Assembly (NCBI RefSeq): GCF_020809045.1
Contig: NZ_CP078079.1
Span: 2,294,001 to 2,358,000, forward strand
Source of the DNA: Pseudarthrobacter sp. L1SW
GTDB taxonomy: Bacteria; Actinomycetota; Actinomycetes; Actinomycetales; Micrococcaceae
DNA length: 64,000 nt
Direction: 5' to 3'
Shown: positions 1 through 7,993 of the stretch, piece after piece
Layout of the letters: every line of letters starts with the position of its first letter
Position numbering within the stretch: position 1 is the first letter of the stretch
Made by a program: the position numbers and the translations under genes
Notes under the pieces: generated by a model
Seen by the model: the letters and a program-made list of their open reading frames with translations, nothing else
What the model was told of the DNA's origin: nothing
Database searches by the model: none

Positions 1-861
1 CTTGAAGACGTCGATGTGCAGGGCATCGATGGTGGTGGCGGCGAGGGTGCCGAGCTGGCCGTCGAGCGGGCCGTACGGGGTGGAGACGAGGATTTGCGGG
101 CGGTTGGCCGCGGCGGTGAGGACTTCGTAGGCGCGGGCAACGGCCGCTGCGATCTCGGCGGCAGGGGTGTCCTGGTCAACAACCAGCGCGGGCTCGTCGA
201 GCTGGACCCAGCTGGCTCCGGCGGCGGCGAGCTTATCGAGCAGCTGGACGTAGACGGGCAGGATGTCCTCGAGGCGGGACAGCGGCGCGAAACCTGCCGG
301 GGCGCCGTCGGACGCCTTGGACAGGAGCAGGTACGTAACCGGGCCAACGATGTACGGGCGGGTTTCGATCCCGTTGACCAGGGCGAATGCGAACTCGTCA
401 ACCTTCGCGGTGGAGGCCAGGCTGAACTCGGTCTCCGGACCGATTTCCGGCACCAGGTAGTGGTAGTTGGTGTCGAACCACTTGGTCATTTCCAGCGGCT
501 GCTGGTCCTTGGTGCCGCGGGCCAGGGTGAAGTAACCGTCGATGTCCAGCTGCCCCTCACTGTTGAGGAGTTTGCCGAAGCGGGCCGGCACGGCGCCCAG
601 GTGGGCGGTGGTGTCCAGGACCTGGTCGTAGTAGGAGAACGTGCCCGGCACGGCTGCGGCCTCCGTCAGGCCGAGATCCTGCAGGCGCTTGGCGATGCTC
701 AGCTGGATGTCCTTGGCGGCGGCGTCCAGCGCGGCGGCGTCGATCTTGCCGGCCCAGTAGGCCTCCACGGCCTTCTTGAGCTCGCGGCGGCGGCCGATGC
801 GCGGGTAGCCGAGCAGGGAAGCAGCGGGAAAGGGCGTGGTGGCGTTATTGAGTGCAGTCAT
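1..861 (-). CDS. metE: Cobalamin-independent methionine synthase MetE, N-terminal part
   Basis: This is the first 287 codons of 5-methyltetrahydropteroyltriglutamate-homocysteine methyltransferase, which makes methionine without B12; the family runs to about 750-780 residues, so the catalytic C-terminal zinc domain lies beyond the window edge. The visible part begins MTALNNATTPFPAASLLGYP and carries the family's LGYPRIGRRRELKKA start, a WFDTNYHYLVPE segment and VQLDEPALV. ATG at 859-861 has AGGAG about 6 nt upstream. It lies 114 bp downstream of metF on the same strand, so the two probably form one operon supplying and using 5-methyl-THF. Truncated only by the window. Confidence 0.95.
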   Translation of the reverse strand, partial: MTALNNATTPFPAASLLGYPRIGRRRELKKAVEAYWAGKIDAAALDAAAKDIQLSIAKRLQDLGLTEAAAVPGTFSYYDQVLDTTAHLGAVPARFGKLLNSEGQLDIDGYFTLARGTKDQQPLEMTKWFDTNYHYLVPEIGPETEFSLASTAKVDEFAFALVNGIETRPYIVGPVTYLLLSKASDGAPAGFAPLSRLEDILPVYVQLLDKLAAAGASWVQLDEPALVVDQDTPAAEIAAAVARAYEVLTAAANRPQILVSTPYGPLDGQLGTLAATTIDALHIDVFK

Positions 862-975
862 GGGATTCTCCTGGGGAGTTGGAATGTGTGCGGACACGCC
901 GTTGGCAGGCGTCCACAAAGAGGTGTTCAGCTAAAAGGCGTTTGCTGGAAAGGGGGTTTTGCGCTTTTGGCGGGT

Positions 976-1935
976 TCAGCTGGCGAGCTGGCCGGCCACG
1001 GCTTCGCTGCGGCTGGAACGGGTGCGCCGCGGGAGGGCCAGCTTGTCCAGCACGTCCAGGGCGCTTTGGTGTTCATTGAAGGTGTAGAGGTGGATGCCCG
1101 GCGCTCCGGCTTCCAGTGCCGCGTTGGCAAGGTCAACGGTGGCACTGACGCCGATCCGCATGCGCTCCAGGTCGCTGTCCGCCGCGGCCATGCGTTCCAG
1201 CAGTTCGGGAGCCGGCTCCACGCCGGTCAGCTCGCCAAGCCGCTTCAGGCGCCGGAGGCTGGTGAGCGGCATGACACCCGGGATGATCGGGATGGTGACC
1301 CCGGCCCGGCGTGCCCGGGTGAGGAGGTCCGCGTACTGCTCCGTGTGGAAAAAGACCTGTGTGATGGCAAAATCCGCGCCGGACCGCTGCTTGGCAAGCA
1401 GCACCTCGACGTCGTGCGCTTCGCTTGGTGACTCCGGGTGCCGGGTGGGGTAGGCAGCGACGCCAACGGCGATCTTCCCTGCGCAGAGCAGGGCGGAGCG
1501 GCGCTGTTCAACCCGGCGGATGAGTTCGATCAGGTCCTGGGCATAGCGGAGCGATCCGGCGGCAGGTTCGCCGCCGTCCTTGGGCAGGTCACCGCGGAGG
1601 GCAAGAATGCCGCGCACGCCGGTGTCCAGTAGTTCGCCGATGATTCCCGCCAGTTCCTGGGGCGTGTTGCCTACGCAGGTGAGGTGGGCCAGCGGCCGGA
1701 GCGTGGTTTCCAGCAGGAGGCGGTTGATGAGATCGACGGCGGTGTCCCGGTTGGAGCCGCTGGCACCGTAGGTGACGGAAACGTAGTCCGGTGCAGTAGT
1801 TTCCAGTTCCCGGATGGTGGTCCAGAGGGTTTCCGCGGCTGCCGGCGAACGGGGCGGGAACAGCTCGTAGGAAAGCGCCACCGGAGCGGCGTCGGAGAGA
1901 TTCGGGTGCGTTTCAATAAGGCTTGGTGGCGACAT
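976..1935 (-). CDS. metF: Methylenetetrahydrofolate reductase MetF
   Basis: Predicted 319-residue flavoprotein reducing 5,10-methylene-THF to 5-methyl-THF, the methyl donor for MetE encoded next door. Family signatures include ALSYELFPPR near the N terminus, YVSVTYGASGSN, LAHLTCVGNT, ALRGDLPKDGG, DFAITQVFF and a PIIPGVMPL block; length matches bacterial MetF (about 290-320). The reading frame is open 53 codons further upstream, but the ATG at 1933-1935 starts the conserved region and the upstream part has no MetF character, so the internal ATG was chosen. Its 5' region contains a possible structured leader (see 2083-2134). Confidence 0.93.
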   Translation of the reverse strand: MSPPSLIETHPNLSDAAPVALSYELFPPRSPAAAETLWTTIRELETTAPDYVSVTYGASGSNRDTAVDLINRLLLETTLRPLAHLTCVGNTPQELAGIIGELLDTGVRGILALRGDLPKDGGEPAAGSLRYAQDLIELIRRVEQRRSALLCAGKIAVGVAAYPTRHPESPSEAHDVEVLLAKQRSGADFAITQVFFHTEQYADLLTRARRAGVTIPIIPGVMPLTSLRRLKRLGELTGVEPAPELLERMAAADSDLERMRIGVSATVDLANAALEAGAPGIHLYTFNEHQSALDVLDKLALPRRTRSSRSEAVAGQLAS

Positions 1936-2082
1936 TTGCGTCCTTGGCTTTGGGCCACTGACGGCTGCTGTCCGCAAGAACGGCGGCAGACCGGCAGTGA
2001 ATTGAGTTTGGGGAACACGGAAGGACTCCACGAGGACGCAGCCGCGGCTGGTACGCCTGAAATGAAGTTCTCCGTGAGCAAA

Positions 2083-2134
2083 TGTCAGGCCCACATGGGG
2101 GCACCCACACCCTCCACAGGGAGGATCGCTGACA
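2083..2134 (-). promoter_or_regulatory. Candidate structured RNA leader of metF-metE
   Basis: On the transcribed (minus) strand the segment can fold as a three-way junction. The closing helix pairs TGTCAG with CTGACA (2083-2088 with 2129-2134). Inside it are a hairpin GCCC/GGGC (2089-2092 with 2099-2102) and a hairpin CCTCC/GGAGG (2111-2115 with 2120-2124). It sits about 150 nt upstream of the metF ATG, after the candidate promoter. Methionine genes are often controlled by SAM or B12 riboswitches, but no known class was recognised, so this is a structural observation only. Confidence 0.35.
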
Positions 2135-2135
2135 C

Positions 2136-2149
2136 GTTACCGGGGTAAC
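2136..2149. promoter_or_regulatory. Palindrome, possible operator of metF-metE
   Basis: GTTACCGGGGTAAC has perfect 6-bp arms (GTTACC/GGTAAC) around a 2-bp centre. It lies just downstream of the weak promoter candidate for metF, where a repressor would act. The regulator is unknown; it does not match the TAGAC-N6-GTCTA site of corynebacterial McbR. Confidence 0.35.
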
Positions 2150-2263
2150 TTGTATAAGACTCTATGAGTTGCAGGGCTGTGCGTTCAAGTTGGCCGCCGA
2201 ATTAAGACGCAGTTTTACGGCTTGTTGAGGTTCTCTACGGAATTTTGTTCGCTTGCCTTGCCG

Positions 2264-3019
2264 TTACCAGGGGCGCCCGGGGCCAGGCGCATATTCTGCG
2301 TCCTCCAGGTATTCCTCCCGTTCGCGGCCGCTGTTGCGTTCGCGCTGCGCCTGCCGGGCGCTGTCTTCCAACTGCTGCAGCTGGCTCTGCTGCGGTGAAT
2401 CCGGGCCCGCCTTCCCTGGATCGTTCTCTGCAGGCCCTGCTTCCGGTGCCTGGTTAGCTCCGGCGTCCGCAAGTTTTGACCGCAGGCGTGCTTCAGCTGC
2501 GGCCAGCCGGTCCCCCGCCCCGCCCGGAGGTTTACCGGAAAAGCATCCCTGCGGCGCCGCCTCCGCCACATCCAGGGCTTCTGCGTACAGGCCGGCCGCC
2601 GGCGCCGGTTCTCCTGCCTGCAGCTTCCCGTCGCCGAGCCGCTCGATGGCCAGGACCAGGTTCACCCGGATGACGCAGGCTTCGGCGGACGCGGACAGGG
2701 CGGGCGGGACAAGGTTCAGCGCCTCCTCGAACCGGAGGCGGGCCGAGGTGAAATTGCCGTCCAGGACGTCGGCGCCCCCGGCAGCAAAGGGCGCTTTGTG
2801 CGGTTCGATGATGTTTGCCAGCTGAAGTCCTCCCGCGGCTCCCCGGACAGATGCTGCGTCGGCGGATTCAAAGGCACTGGCTGCCCGGCCACCCAGCAAA
2901 CCAAGGCTCAGCAGTTTGGCGGCAATGCACAAAACCAGGAACACCGGGACGGCAGACCACACGAGGAGGCGCCGCCGTCGGGCTGCCATGCTGCCTGCGT
3001 CGCGCTCGAGGGAAGTCAC
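2264..3019 (-). CDS. TPR-like membrane protein closing the MoxR/VWA operon
   Basis: A 251-residue protein of unknown exact function. A single N-terminal membrane segment (about residues 19-45, LLVWSAVPVFLVLCIAAKLL) is followed by an extracytoplasmic helical region (LDGNFTSARLRFEEALNLVP, a TPR-like pattern) and a low-complexity Glu/Gln/Pro-rich tail. The ATG overlaps the stop of the upstream VWA gene by 4 bp (ATGA), indicating translational coupling. Position and topology resemble BatE-like TPR proteins that end Bat/MoxR operons; this is inference from context because the TPR pattern is weak. Confidence 0.75.
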   Translation of the reverse strand: MTSLERDAGSMAARRRRLLVWSAVPVFLVLCIAAKLLSLGLLGGRAASAFESADAASVRGAAGGLQLANIIEPHKAPFAAGGADVLDGNFTSARLRFEEALNLVPPALSASAEACVIRVNLVLAIERLGDGKLQAGEPAPAAGLYAEALDVAEAAPQGCFSGKPPGGAGDRLAAAEARLRSKLADAGANQAPEAGPAENDPGKAGPDSPQQSQLQQLEDSARQAQRERNSGREREEYLEDAEYAPGPGRPW

Positions 3020-4221
3020 GTGGCCTCCGCCTTTCCATCACCGGAACGGGGCCCGGCGGTGGCCTGGACTACTGGGCGCCCGGCAGCCGGGCCCGGCGCA
3101 GCTGAAGCCGGGGCAGCTGGAGCCGGGGCAACCGGGGGCCGGGCGGGCGGCCGCAGTTCACGCAGCTGCCGAATAATCACCCTCGCTTCCCCCAACCCCA
3201 GCGCGAAGGCACCGGCCGCGAGGACCCAGTACAGCTCTGTCCGCGCCGGCAAGGACCCGTCACCGCCCGCGTGATCAAGCTGGCCCCGGAATTCGGGCGC
3301 GGCAGGGCGGGCATCCTGCATCATCGGCGCAACAGGGTCACCGGCAGACCGGTGGACATACGGAACCCCCAGCTGCCCCGCAACCTGCCGCAGCCGGCCT
3401 TCATCAATCCTGGACAATGCATCCCCGGGCAGCGCCCCTCCCCCGGCACCGCCGCTGCTGTCCTGGACATACGGCGCTCCCTCGCCTGCCGCGGAACCTC
3501 CGCCGTAATCCTGTCCAGTGTTCTCGCGCATCCTTCCGCCGCCCGCCGTGCCGTAACCCAGCACCGCTCCCCCGGCCACCAGGCCATTCTCGAGGTCCAT
3601 GGTTTCCGGTTCCTTCGCGCTGGTATGCTCGCCGTCGCCGAAGTAGTACACAAGCCGGGGCCGCTCGGGGTGGCTTTGCCGGGCAGCGGTCAGGCGTTCG
3701 GCCAGCACCTTCCGCGCAGCCGTGATGCTGCTCCCTTTGGCATAGGCCGTGACCTGCGGCTCAAGCACGGACGTTATGGTTTCCAGCGCCAGGGTATCGG
3801 TGGTCAGCGGCATCCGGACATGGGCTTTGGTGTCAAAGGTGATGACGGAAAAGCGGGCACCGGGCAGCTCTTCTGCGACCGCCGCGATGTCCCTCCGCAC
3901 TCCCGCCATCCTGGGTTCCGCGTTGCCGTAGTCTTCCGCCACCATGCTGGTGGTGGTGTCCACGACGAAGAACACGTTGAGGTCGGCGGTGGCTGCCTGG
4001 GCCGTGCCGCCGGGCAGCCCGGGGCGCAGCGCGGCGCCGAGGAGGAGCAGTACCAGCACGGTTCGGCGCAGCCAGGGACGGATGCTGACTCGCGCACCGC
4101 GGTACCCGGCTGCCCGTGCAGCAGTCGACGCTCCCCGGTAAAGCCGCCAACCCAGGAAAGCCAAGGCCGCCACAGCGACGGGAAGCAGCAGCCACCAGGA
4201 AAGGACCGGTTGCAGGGTCAT
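3016..4221 (-). CDS. VWA-domain membrane protein (BatB-like)
   Basis: A 401-residue protein with two N-terminal membrane helices, a von Willebrand A domain, a C-terminal helix (WVLAAGAFALGLG) and a Pro/Ala-rich tail. The metal-binding MIDAS motif reads DTTTS instead of the usual DxSxS, a conservative S-to-T change at the second position. A Gly-rich insert (about residues 225-270) interrupts the domain. The frame continues five codons upstream, but the ATG at 4219-4221 overlaps the preceding stop as ATGA and was preferred. It is part of the MoxR operon, whose VWA proteins are thought to act with the MoxR chaperone in envelope protein maturation. Confidence 0.85.
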   Translation of the reverse strand: MTLQPVLSWWLLLPVAVAALAFLGWRLYRGASTAARAAGYRGARVSIRPWLRRTVLVLLLLGAALRPGLPGGTAQAATADLNVFFVVDTTTSMVAEDYGNAEPRMAGVRRDIAAVAEELPGARFSVITFDTKAHVRMPLTTDTLALETITSVLEPQVTAYAKGSSITAARKVLAERLTAARQSHPERPRLVYYFGDGEHTSAKEPETMDLENGLVAGGAVLGYGTAGGGRMRENTGQDYGGGSAAGEGAPYVQDSSGGAGGGALPGDALSRIDEGRLRQVAGQLGVPYVHRSAGDPVAPMMQDARPAAPEFRGQLDHAGGDGSLPARTELYWVLAAGAFALGLGEARVIIRQLRELRPPARPPVAPAPAAPASAAPGPAAGRPVVQATAGPRSGDGKAEAT

Positions 4222-5246
4222 GGCCGCAACCGCCAACTGGCGAGCACCAGGACCAGGCCGGAGAGGAGGGCCGCGGAAAGAGGCAGGCTCGGCTCATCCC
4301 AGGCAACCGCCCGCGGTGCGCCCTGGAGGGCCGCCTTTTCCGTTTCCTCGACGCCCCGCACAACGCCCTGCACCGCCTCCGGGTTGTCCAGGGCGTAGTA
4401 GGCGCCGCCCGTGGATTCCGCGGCGGCCCGCAGCTGCGCCCCGGGCTGGTCCCGGCCCGTGCCGTAGTCCAGGTCACCCGGGTTCAGTGCATACACGCGT
4501 ACTGCCCTGTCCTTGGCAAGCGCCGCCGCTTCCCCAAGGGTCATGATGGGGTCGCCGGAGAGGAAATTGTCCGTGGCCAGGACCAATGACCGCGAGCGCG
4601 ATGGCGGGCCGGCGTCCGCGCCGGGATTCGGGTTGTTTCCGGACTGGTCCGTCCTGCGCGGGAAGCTGTTGAGGCAGGACGCCAGGCCGTCACCGATCAG
4701 GGATGAGCCCCTGCCGCTCCACGTCCCGTCCAGGAACCCGGAACTGCCGGGTTTCCCGTTGAAGGCGTCCCGGGCAAGCTTCAGCTGCTCCTGCGCGTAG
4801 CCGTAGTCGTCGGTCAGCGGAAAGACCTGGATGGCCGTGCTGTCGAAGATTGTCAGGCCGATGCGTTCGCCCTCGAATTCGGTGGCCAGGGCGGCGAATA
4901 CGTCCACCACGGCGGCGTCGGCGCTGCTCATGGAACCGGACGCATCAAGGCACAGCATGATGTCGCGGTTGTGCTGTTCAGGCCGGATCGTGGTTACTTC
5001 CAGAGGCCGGGCGGCCGCCACCGCCGTGGAAACCAGCAGGGACGCGCAGGCCAGCGCGGCCACGGCCAGCCAGCGGCGGTGCCGCCGCAGCCCTGCCTGG
5101 TATTCCGGCAGCAGGGTGAGCCTGTCCGCATGGGCCACCGGCCGGCGTCGTGCGTTGGCGTTCCTGTCTGGCCGAAGGGCCGCCCACGCGGCGGCACCGG
5201 CCGCCACCGCCGCCAGCGGAAGCAGCCACCACCACATCAGTTCCAT
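4218..5246 (-). CDS. VWA-domain membrane protein (BatA-like)
   Basis: A 342-residue protein with an N-terminal helix, a second helix around residues 60-80, a VWA domain with canonical MIDAS DASGSM, and a C-terminal helix (LPLSAALLSGLVLVLAS). The second MIDAS element appears as ATDNF. It starts 10 bp inside the end of the DUF4381-like gene and is coupled to the next VWA gene by ATGA, so the operon is tightly packed. In MoxR operons two consecutive VWA proteins are typical; substrates are not known. Confidence 0.88.
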   Translation of the reverse strand: MELMWWWLLPLAAVAAGAAAWAALRPDRNANARRRPVAHADRLTLLPEYQAGLRRHRRWLAVAALACASLLVSTAVAAARPLEVTTIRPEQHNRDIMLCLDASGSMSSADAAVVDVFAALATEFEGERIGLTIFDSTAIQVFPLTDDYGYAQEQLKLARDAFNGKPGSSGFLDGTWSGRGSSLIGDGLASCLNSFPRRTDQSGNNPNPGADAGPPSRSRSLVLATDNFLSGDPIMTLGEAAALAKDRAVRVYALNPGDLDYGTGRDQPGAQLRAAAESTGGAYYALDNPEAVQGVVRGVEETEKAALQGAPRAVAWDEPSLPLSAALLSGLVLVLASWRLRP

Positions 5247-5707
5247 GCCTGCACCGCCCTGCGTGCCGCGGCCGCCGAACCTGCCACGGAGGGAAGCGGC
5301 CCGGGACCGAACTCGGCCGGGTAGAGCTGCCCGACGGCGGACGCGGCCGCGGGCAAGGGATGTTTCGCGAGGTCCGCGTGGGTCATGCGGAGGGCATCCA
5401 CCCCGGTGGCATCGCGGACGAATTTCCTCAGCAGGAGGCTGATTTCCTGGTGGGAGTCCCGGATGCTCCGTTTTCCCGAGGCGGCGTCCCGTTCCACGTC
5501 ATCGATCCGCTGCAGGTACGCCGCCTTGAGTTCCGCGAGATCCGTCAGCTGGGCAGGGCGCTGGCGGGCCTCCGCGCCGCGTGGCGTGCGGGTGGCGGCA
5601 AACACGACGGCGTACCACGCGGCCACGAGAACCAGCAGTCCCACGCCGGCCCATCCCCACACGGGGGCATACTGCAACGGTCCGTAAAACTCCGGTTCAG
5701 CCTGCAC
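5237..5707 (-). CDS. DUF4381-like small membrane protein
   Basis: A 156-residue protein with one membrane helix near the N terminus (VWGWAGVGLLVLVAAWYAVVF) and a cytosolic helical part containing DLAELKAAYLQRIDDVERD and ISLLLRKFVRDATG. The position between DUF58 and the first VWA gene, the size and the single helix fit the DUF4381 partners of MoxR operons; the assignment rests on context plus topology. GTG start at 5705-5707, overlapping the DUF58 gene by 11 bp. Confidence 0.75.
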   Translation of the reverse strand: MQAEPEFYGPLQYAPVWGWAGVGLLVLVAAWYAVVFAATRTPRGAEARQRPAQLTDLAELKAAYLQRIDDVERDAASGKRSIRDSHQEISLLLRKFVRDATGVDALRMTHADLAKHPLPAAASAVGQLYPAEFGPGPLPSVAGSAAAARRAVQAWN

Positions 5708-6599
5708 GGCGGTGCCTTTCGAGGAGGGCGAACAGGGCGGTCATCACGCCCCCGGTTCCAGCCACTTCGCCTTCCGTGATTCCAGCCTGGCGAAGCATGG
5801 CCCTGCGCCCGGCGTCCCGTTCAGCCACGGTGTTGGCGTAGGCTGCGGCAACTGCCGGGTCCTTGGCAAGGTGCGCAATGAGGGGGTAGGAGCCGGCGAC
5901 GCTGTACGAATCAGGCAGGACCTGGTCCGGCCGGTGGAGGGGGTCCTCAGGGGCCAGCCCTGCGTCCCGGACCGTGAGCCAGAGGATCTCGTGCTGCGCC
6001 CGGAGCCGGCGCAGCAGTTGCCCGGCGGCCGGGCTGGCCGCCACTTCATCGGCGACGACGAACAGCAGGTCGCGCCCCTTCACGGTGCGCGCCACATGGT
6101 CCAGCTGGTCCTCGATCCTGCTGGGCGCAGCGTCCAGCCTTGCCGCCGAGTCGACCTGCCGCAGGAGGCGTTCCAGGTGGGCTTCTCCGGCTTTGGCAGG
6201 CAGCGACGTTGTGCCGGCGGAATCGCCGCACACCAGTCCCACCACGTCGCCATGCCGGTGGGCCAGGTACCCCATGACCCCCAGCGCCATCACGGCGATG
6301 TCCTTCTTCGTTTCCCCGCTGTAGGCTTCCGCTGCCATGTTGCGGCCGGTGTCGGTGACCAGGATGACGCTCTGCCGGCGGACCGCCACGTACCGCTTGA
6401 TCAGCGGCGAGCCGTGGCGGGCCGATGCCTTCCAGTCGATGTCGCGTACCTCGTCGCCGGGAATGTAGGCGCGGAGGTCGTCAAAGTCCAGGCTGCGGCC
6501 GCGGAACACCGAGCCGTATTCGCCGTCGAGCAGGCCGCGGGCCTTGCGGTGCGCGAAGATGGCCATGGTTGACTTCACCCGCTGGAGGAGGCTGGTCAC
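5697..6599 (-). CDS. DUF58-domain protein
   Basis: A 300-residue protein with the DUF58 hallmark GRSLDFDDLRAYIPGDEVRD followed by DIDWKASARHGSPLIKRY near residues 35-70 and a VWA-like fold afterwards (VILVTDTGRNM). No membrane helices are apparent. DUF58 proteins accompany MoxR ATPases; a direct biochemical role is not established. GTG start at 6597-6599, 6 bp after the moxR stop. Confidence 0.9.
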   Translation of the reverse strand: MTSLLQRVKSTMAIFAHRKARGLLDGEYGSVFRGRSLDFDDLRAYIPGDEVRDIDWKASARHGSPLIKRYVAVRRQSVILVTDTGRNMAAEAYSGETKKDIAVMALGVMGYLAHRHGDVVGLVCGDSAGTTSLPAKAGEAHLERLLRQVDSAARLDAAPSRIEDQLDHVARTVKGRDLLFVVADEVAASPAAGQLLRRLRAQHEILWLTVRDAGLAPEDPLHRPDQVLPDSYSVAGSYPLIAHLAKDPAVAAAYANTVAERDAGRRAMLRQAGITEGEVAGTGGVMTALFALLERHRRAG

Positions 6600-6605
6600 G
6601 CTGGC

Positions 6606-7613
6606 CTAGGGGGTCTGGACGGCAGCGACGACGGCGTCAATCACCGTTTCCACCTGCACTTGTTCCGCCACGGCGTCGAAGTTCAGGATCAGGCGGTGGC
6701 GGAGGACCCGGTGGGCCAGCGTCTTTACGTCCTCGGGGATGACGTGGTCCCTGCCGTTCAGCAGGGCAACGGCCCGCGCAGCCTGGCTGAAGGCGATGCT
6801 GGCACGGGGGCTGGCCCCGAATTCGATGTAGCCGGCCAGCCGCGGGTCGATGTACTGCCCGGCGTTGCGGGTGACGAAGACCAGCCCCACGATGTAGTTG
6901 ATGACCGCCGGGTCCATGTAGACGCGGCGGACGAGTTCCTGGACCTCGGTGACGGCATCCAGCGAGGCTGCGGCCGGGGGCGCCTGTTCAGGGGTGTACA
7001 CCCCTGCATCAATGCGGCGGATGATCTCCGCCTCCTCCGCCGGGGAGGGATAGTCCAGCACGTCCTTGAGCATGAAACGGTCCATCTGCGCTTCCGGCAA
7101 CCGGTACGTGCCCTCCTGCTCGATGGGGTTCTGGGTGGCCAGGACAAGGAAGGGCGAGGGCAGCCGGTATTCCTGGCCGCCGATGGAGGTCTGGCGTTCC
7201 TGCATCGCCTCGAGCATGGCGCTCTGCGTTTTGGCACTGGAACGGTTGATCTCGTCCAGGAGCACTATGTTGGCGTGCACCGGTCCCAGCTGGGTGATGA
7301 AGGTTCCCTTGGCGGCGTCGTAGATCTGCGTGCCCACGATGTCGCTGGGCAACAGGTCCGGGGTGCACTGGATCCGGCGGAACTCTGCGCTGACTGCCTC
7401 CGCCACGGTCTGCGCGGCGGTGGTCTTGGCAAGCCCGGGGACGCTTTCCAGGAGGATGTGCCCGCCGGTCAGCAGGCCAACCAGCAGGGATTCCCGCAGC
7501 CTGGCCTGCCCCACCACCTTGGCCTCGAAGCTCCTGGCGATGTTCGCCACAACCTGCTGCGCCCTGGCCAGTTCCGCCGGTTCAATTCTTGCGGACGCGC
7601 TGGTTGAAAGCAC
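6606..7613 (-). CDS. moxR: MoxR-family AAA+ ATPase
   Basis: A 335-residue AAA_3 ATPase. Visible motifs are ESVPGLAKTT (Walker A variant), VLLDEINRSSAKTQ (Walker B), LATQNPIEQEGTYRLPEAQ (sensor 1) and a C-terminal lid with PRASIAFSQAARAVALLNGR. The frame extends 17 codons further upstream, but GTG at 7611-7613 is preceded by GGGGGAG at good spacing and was chosen. As first gene of the operon it probably acts as a chaperone for the DUF58/VWA proteins; promoter details are not evident. Confidence 0.92.
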   Translation of the reverse strand: MLSTSASARIEPAELARAQQVVANIARSFEAKVVGQARLRESLLVGLLTGGHILLESVPGLAKTTAAQTVAEAVSAEFRRIQCTPDLLPSDIVGTQIYDAAKGTFITQLGPVHANIVLLDEINRSSAKTQSAMLEAMQERQTSIGGQEYRLPSPFLVLATQNPIEQEGTYRLPEAQMDRFMLKDVLDYPSPAEEAEIIRRIDAGVYTPEQAPPAAASLDAVTEVQELVRRVYMDPAVINYIVGLVFVTRNAGQYIDPRLAGYIEFGASPRASIAFSQAARAVALLNGRDHVIPEDVKTLAHRVLRHRLILNFDAVAEQVQVETVIDAVVAAVQTP

Positions 7614-7753
7614 TCGGACTCCCCCTGGTTGCTGAACTGGGCATGGCGGCCGGACCGGCTGCACTCCGCCGCCATCCTATCCAAGAACGCGGCCGTGCTC
7701 TTGGGCAAGGGGGACCCCTCCCCATCAGGGGAACCCAGGTCTATCCTTTTGAC

Positions 7754-7957
7754 ATGAGCGAGCTTCCAGCCAGTTACAAGGAGTTTCTCGCCGACAAAAG
7801 CGAGATGTTCATCAGCACCGTCAGGCCTGTCCTGCTGCAGTCCGCGGCGGACAAGCTGCATGGGGTCCGGGTCACGTACAACCCTGGATCCACCGGCCAC
7901 CAGGCCCACCTGGATGAAAGCCTGCCGTACGGGGTGGTTTTCGAGGATATCGACTGA
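7754..7957 (+). CDS. Small conserved hypothetical protein, 67 aa
   Basis: A 67-residue soluble protein (starts MSELPASYKEFLADKSEMF, ends YGVVFEDID). No known domain was recognised. The ATG has no Shine-Dalgarno sequence, but TATCCT (7742-7747) lies 6 nt upstream, the arrangement expected of a leaderless actinobacterial mRNA. It is divergent from moxR (140-bp gap). Coding appearance is good (GC-rich third positions, charged N-terminal region), but it could not be assigned a role. Confidence 0.65.
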   Translation: MSELPASYKEFLADKSEMFISTVRPVLLQSAADKLHGVRVTYNPGSTGHQAHLDESLPYGVVFEDID

Positions 7958-7993
7958 CTCCGCCGTCGGCGGAAGATCGCGCCAGGAGCCGGC

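Larger units (their letters stand above)
1936..2263. other. Intergenic region upstream of metF
   Basis: A 328-bp gap between the start of metF and the stop of the TPR gene, both on the minus strand. It holds a perfect palindrome (2136-2149), a possible three-way-junction leader (2083-2134) and a weak promoter candidate on the minus strand, TTGAAC (2183-2188) and CATAGA (2161-2166) with a 16-nt spacer. No convincing protein gene was seen in it. Searching by eye for the B12-box of cobalamin riboswitches, which control metE in some actinobacteria, gave nothing. Confidence 0.6.

Noticed and set aside
1936..2200. Cobalamin or SAM riboswitch before metF-metE
   Set aside because: No B12-box or SAM-I/SAM-IV conserved segments were found; only an unclassified structure remains.
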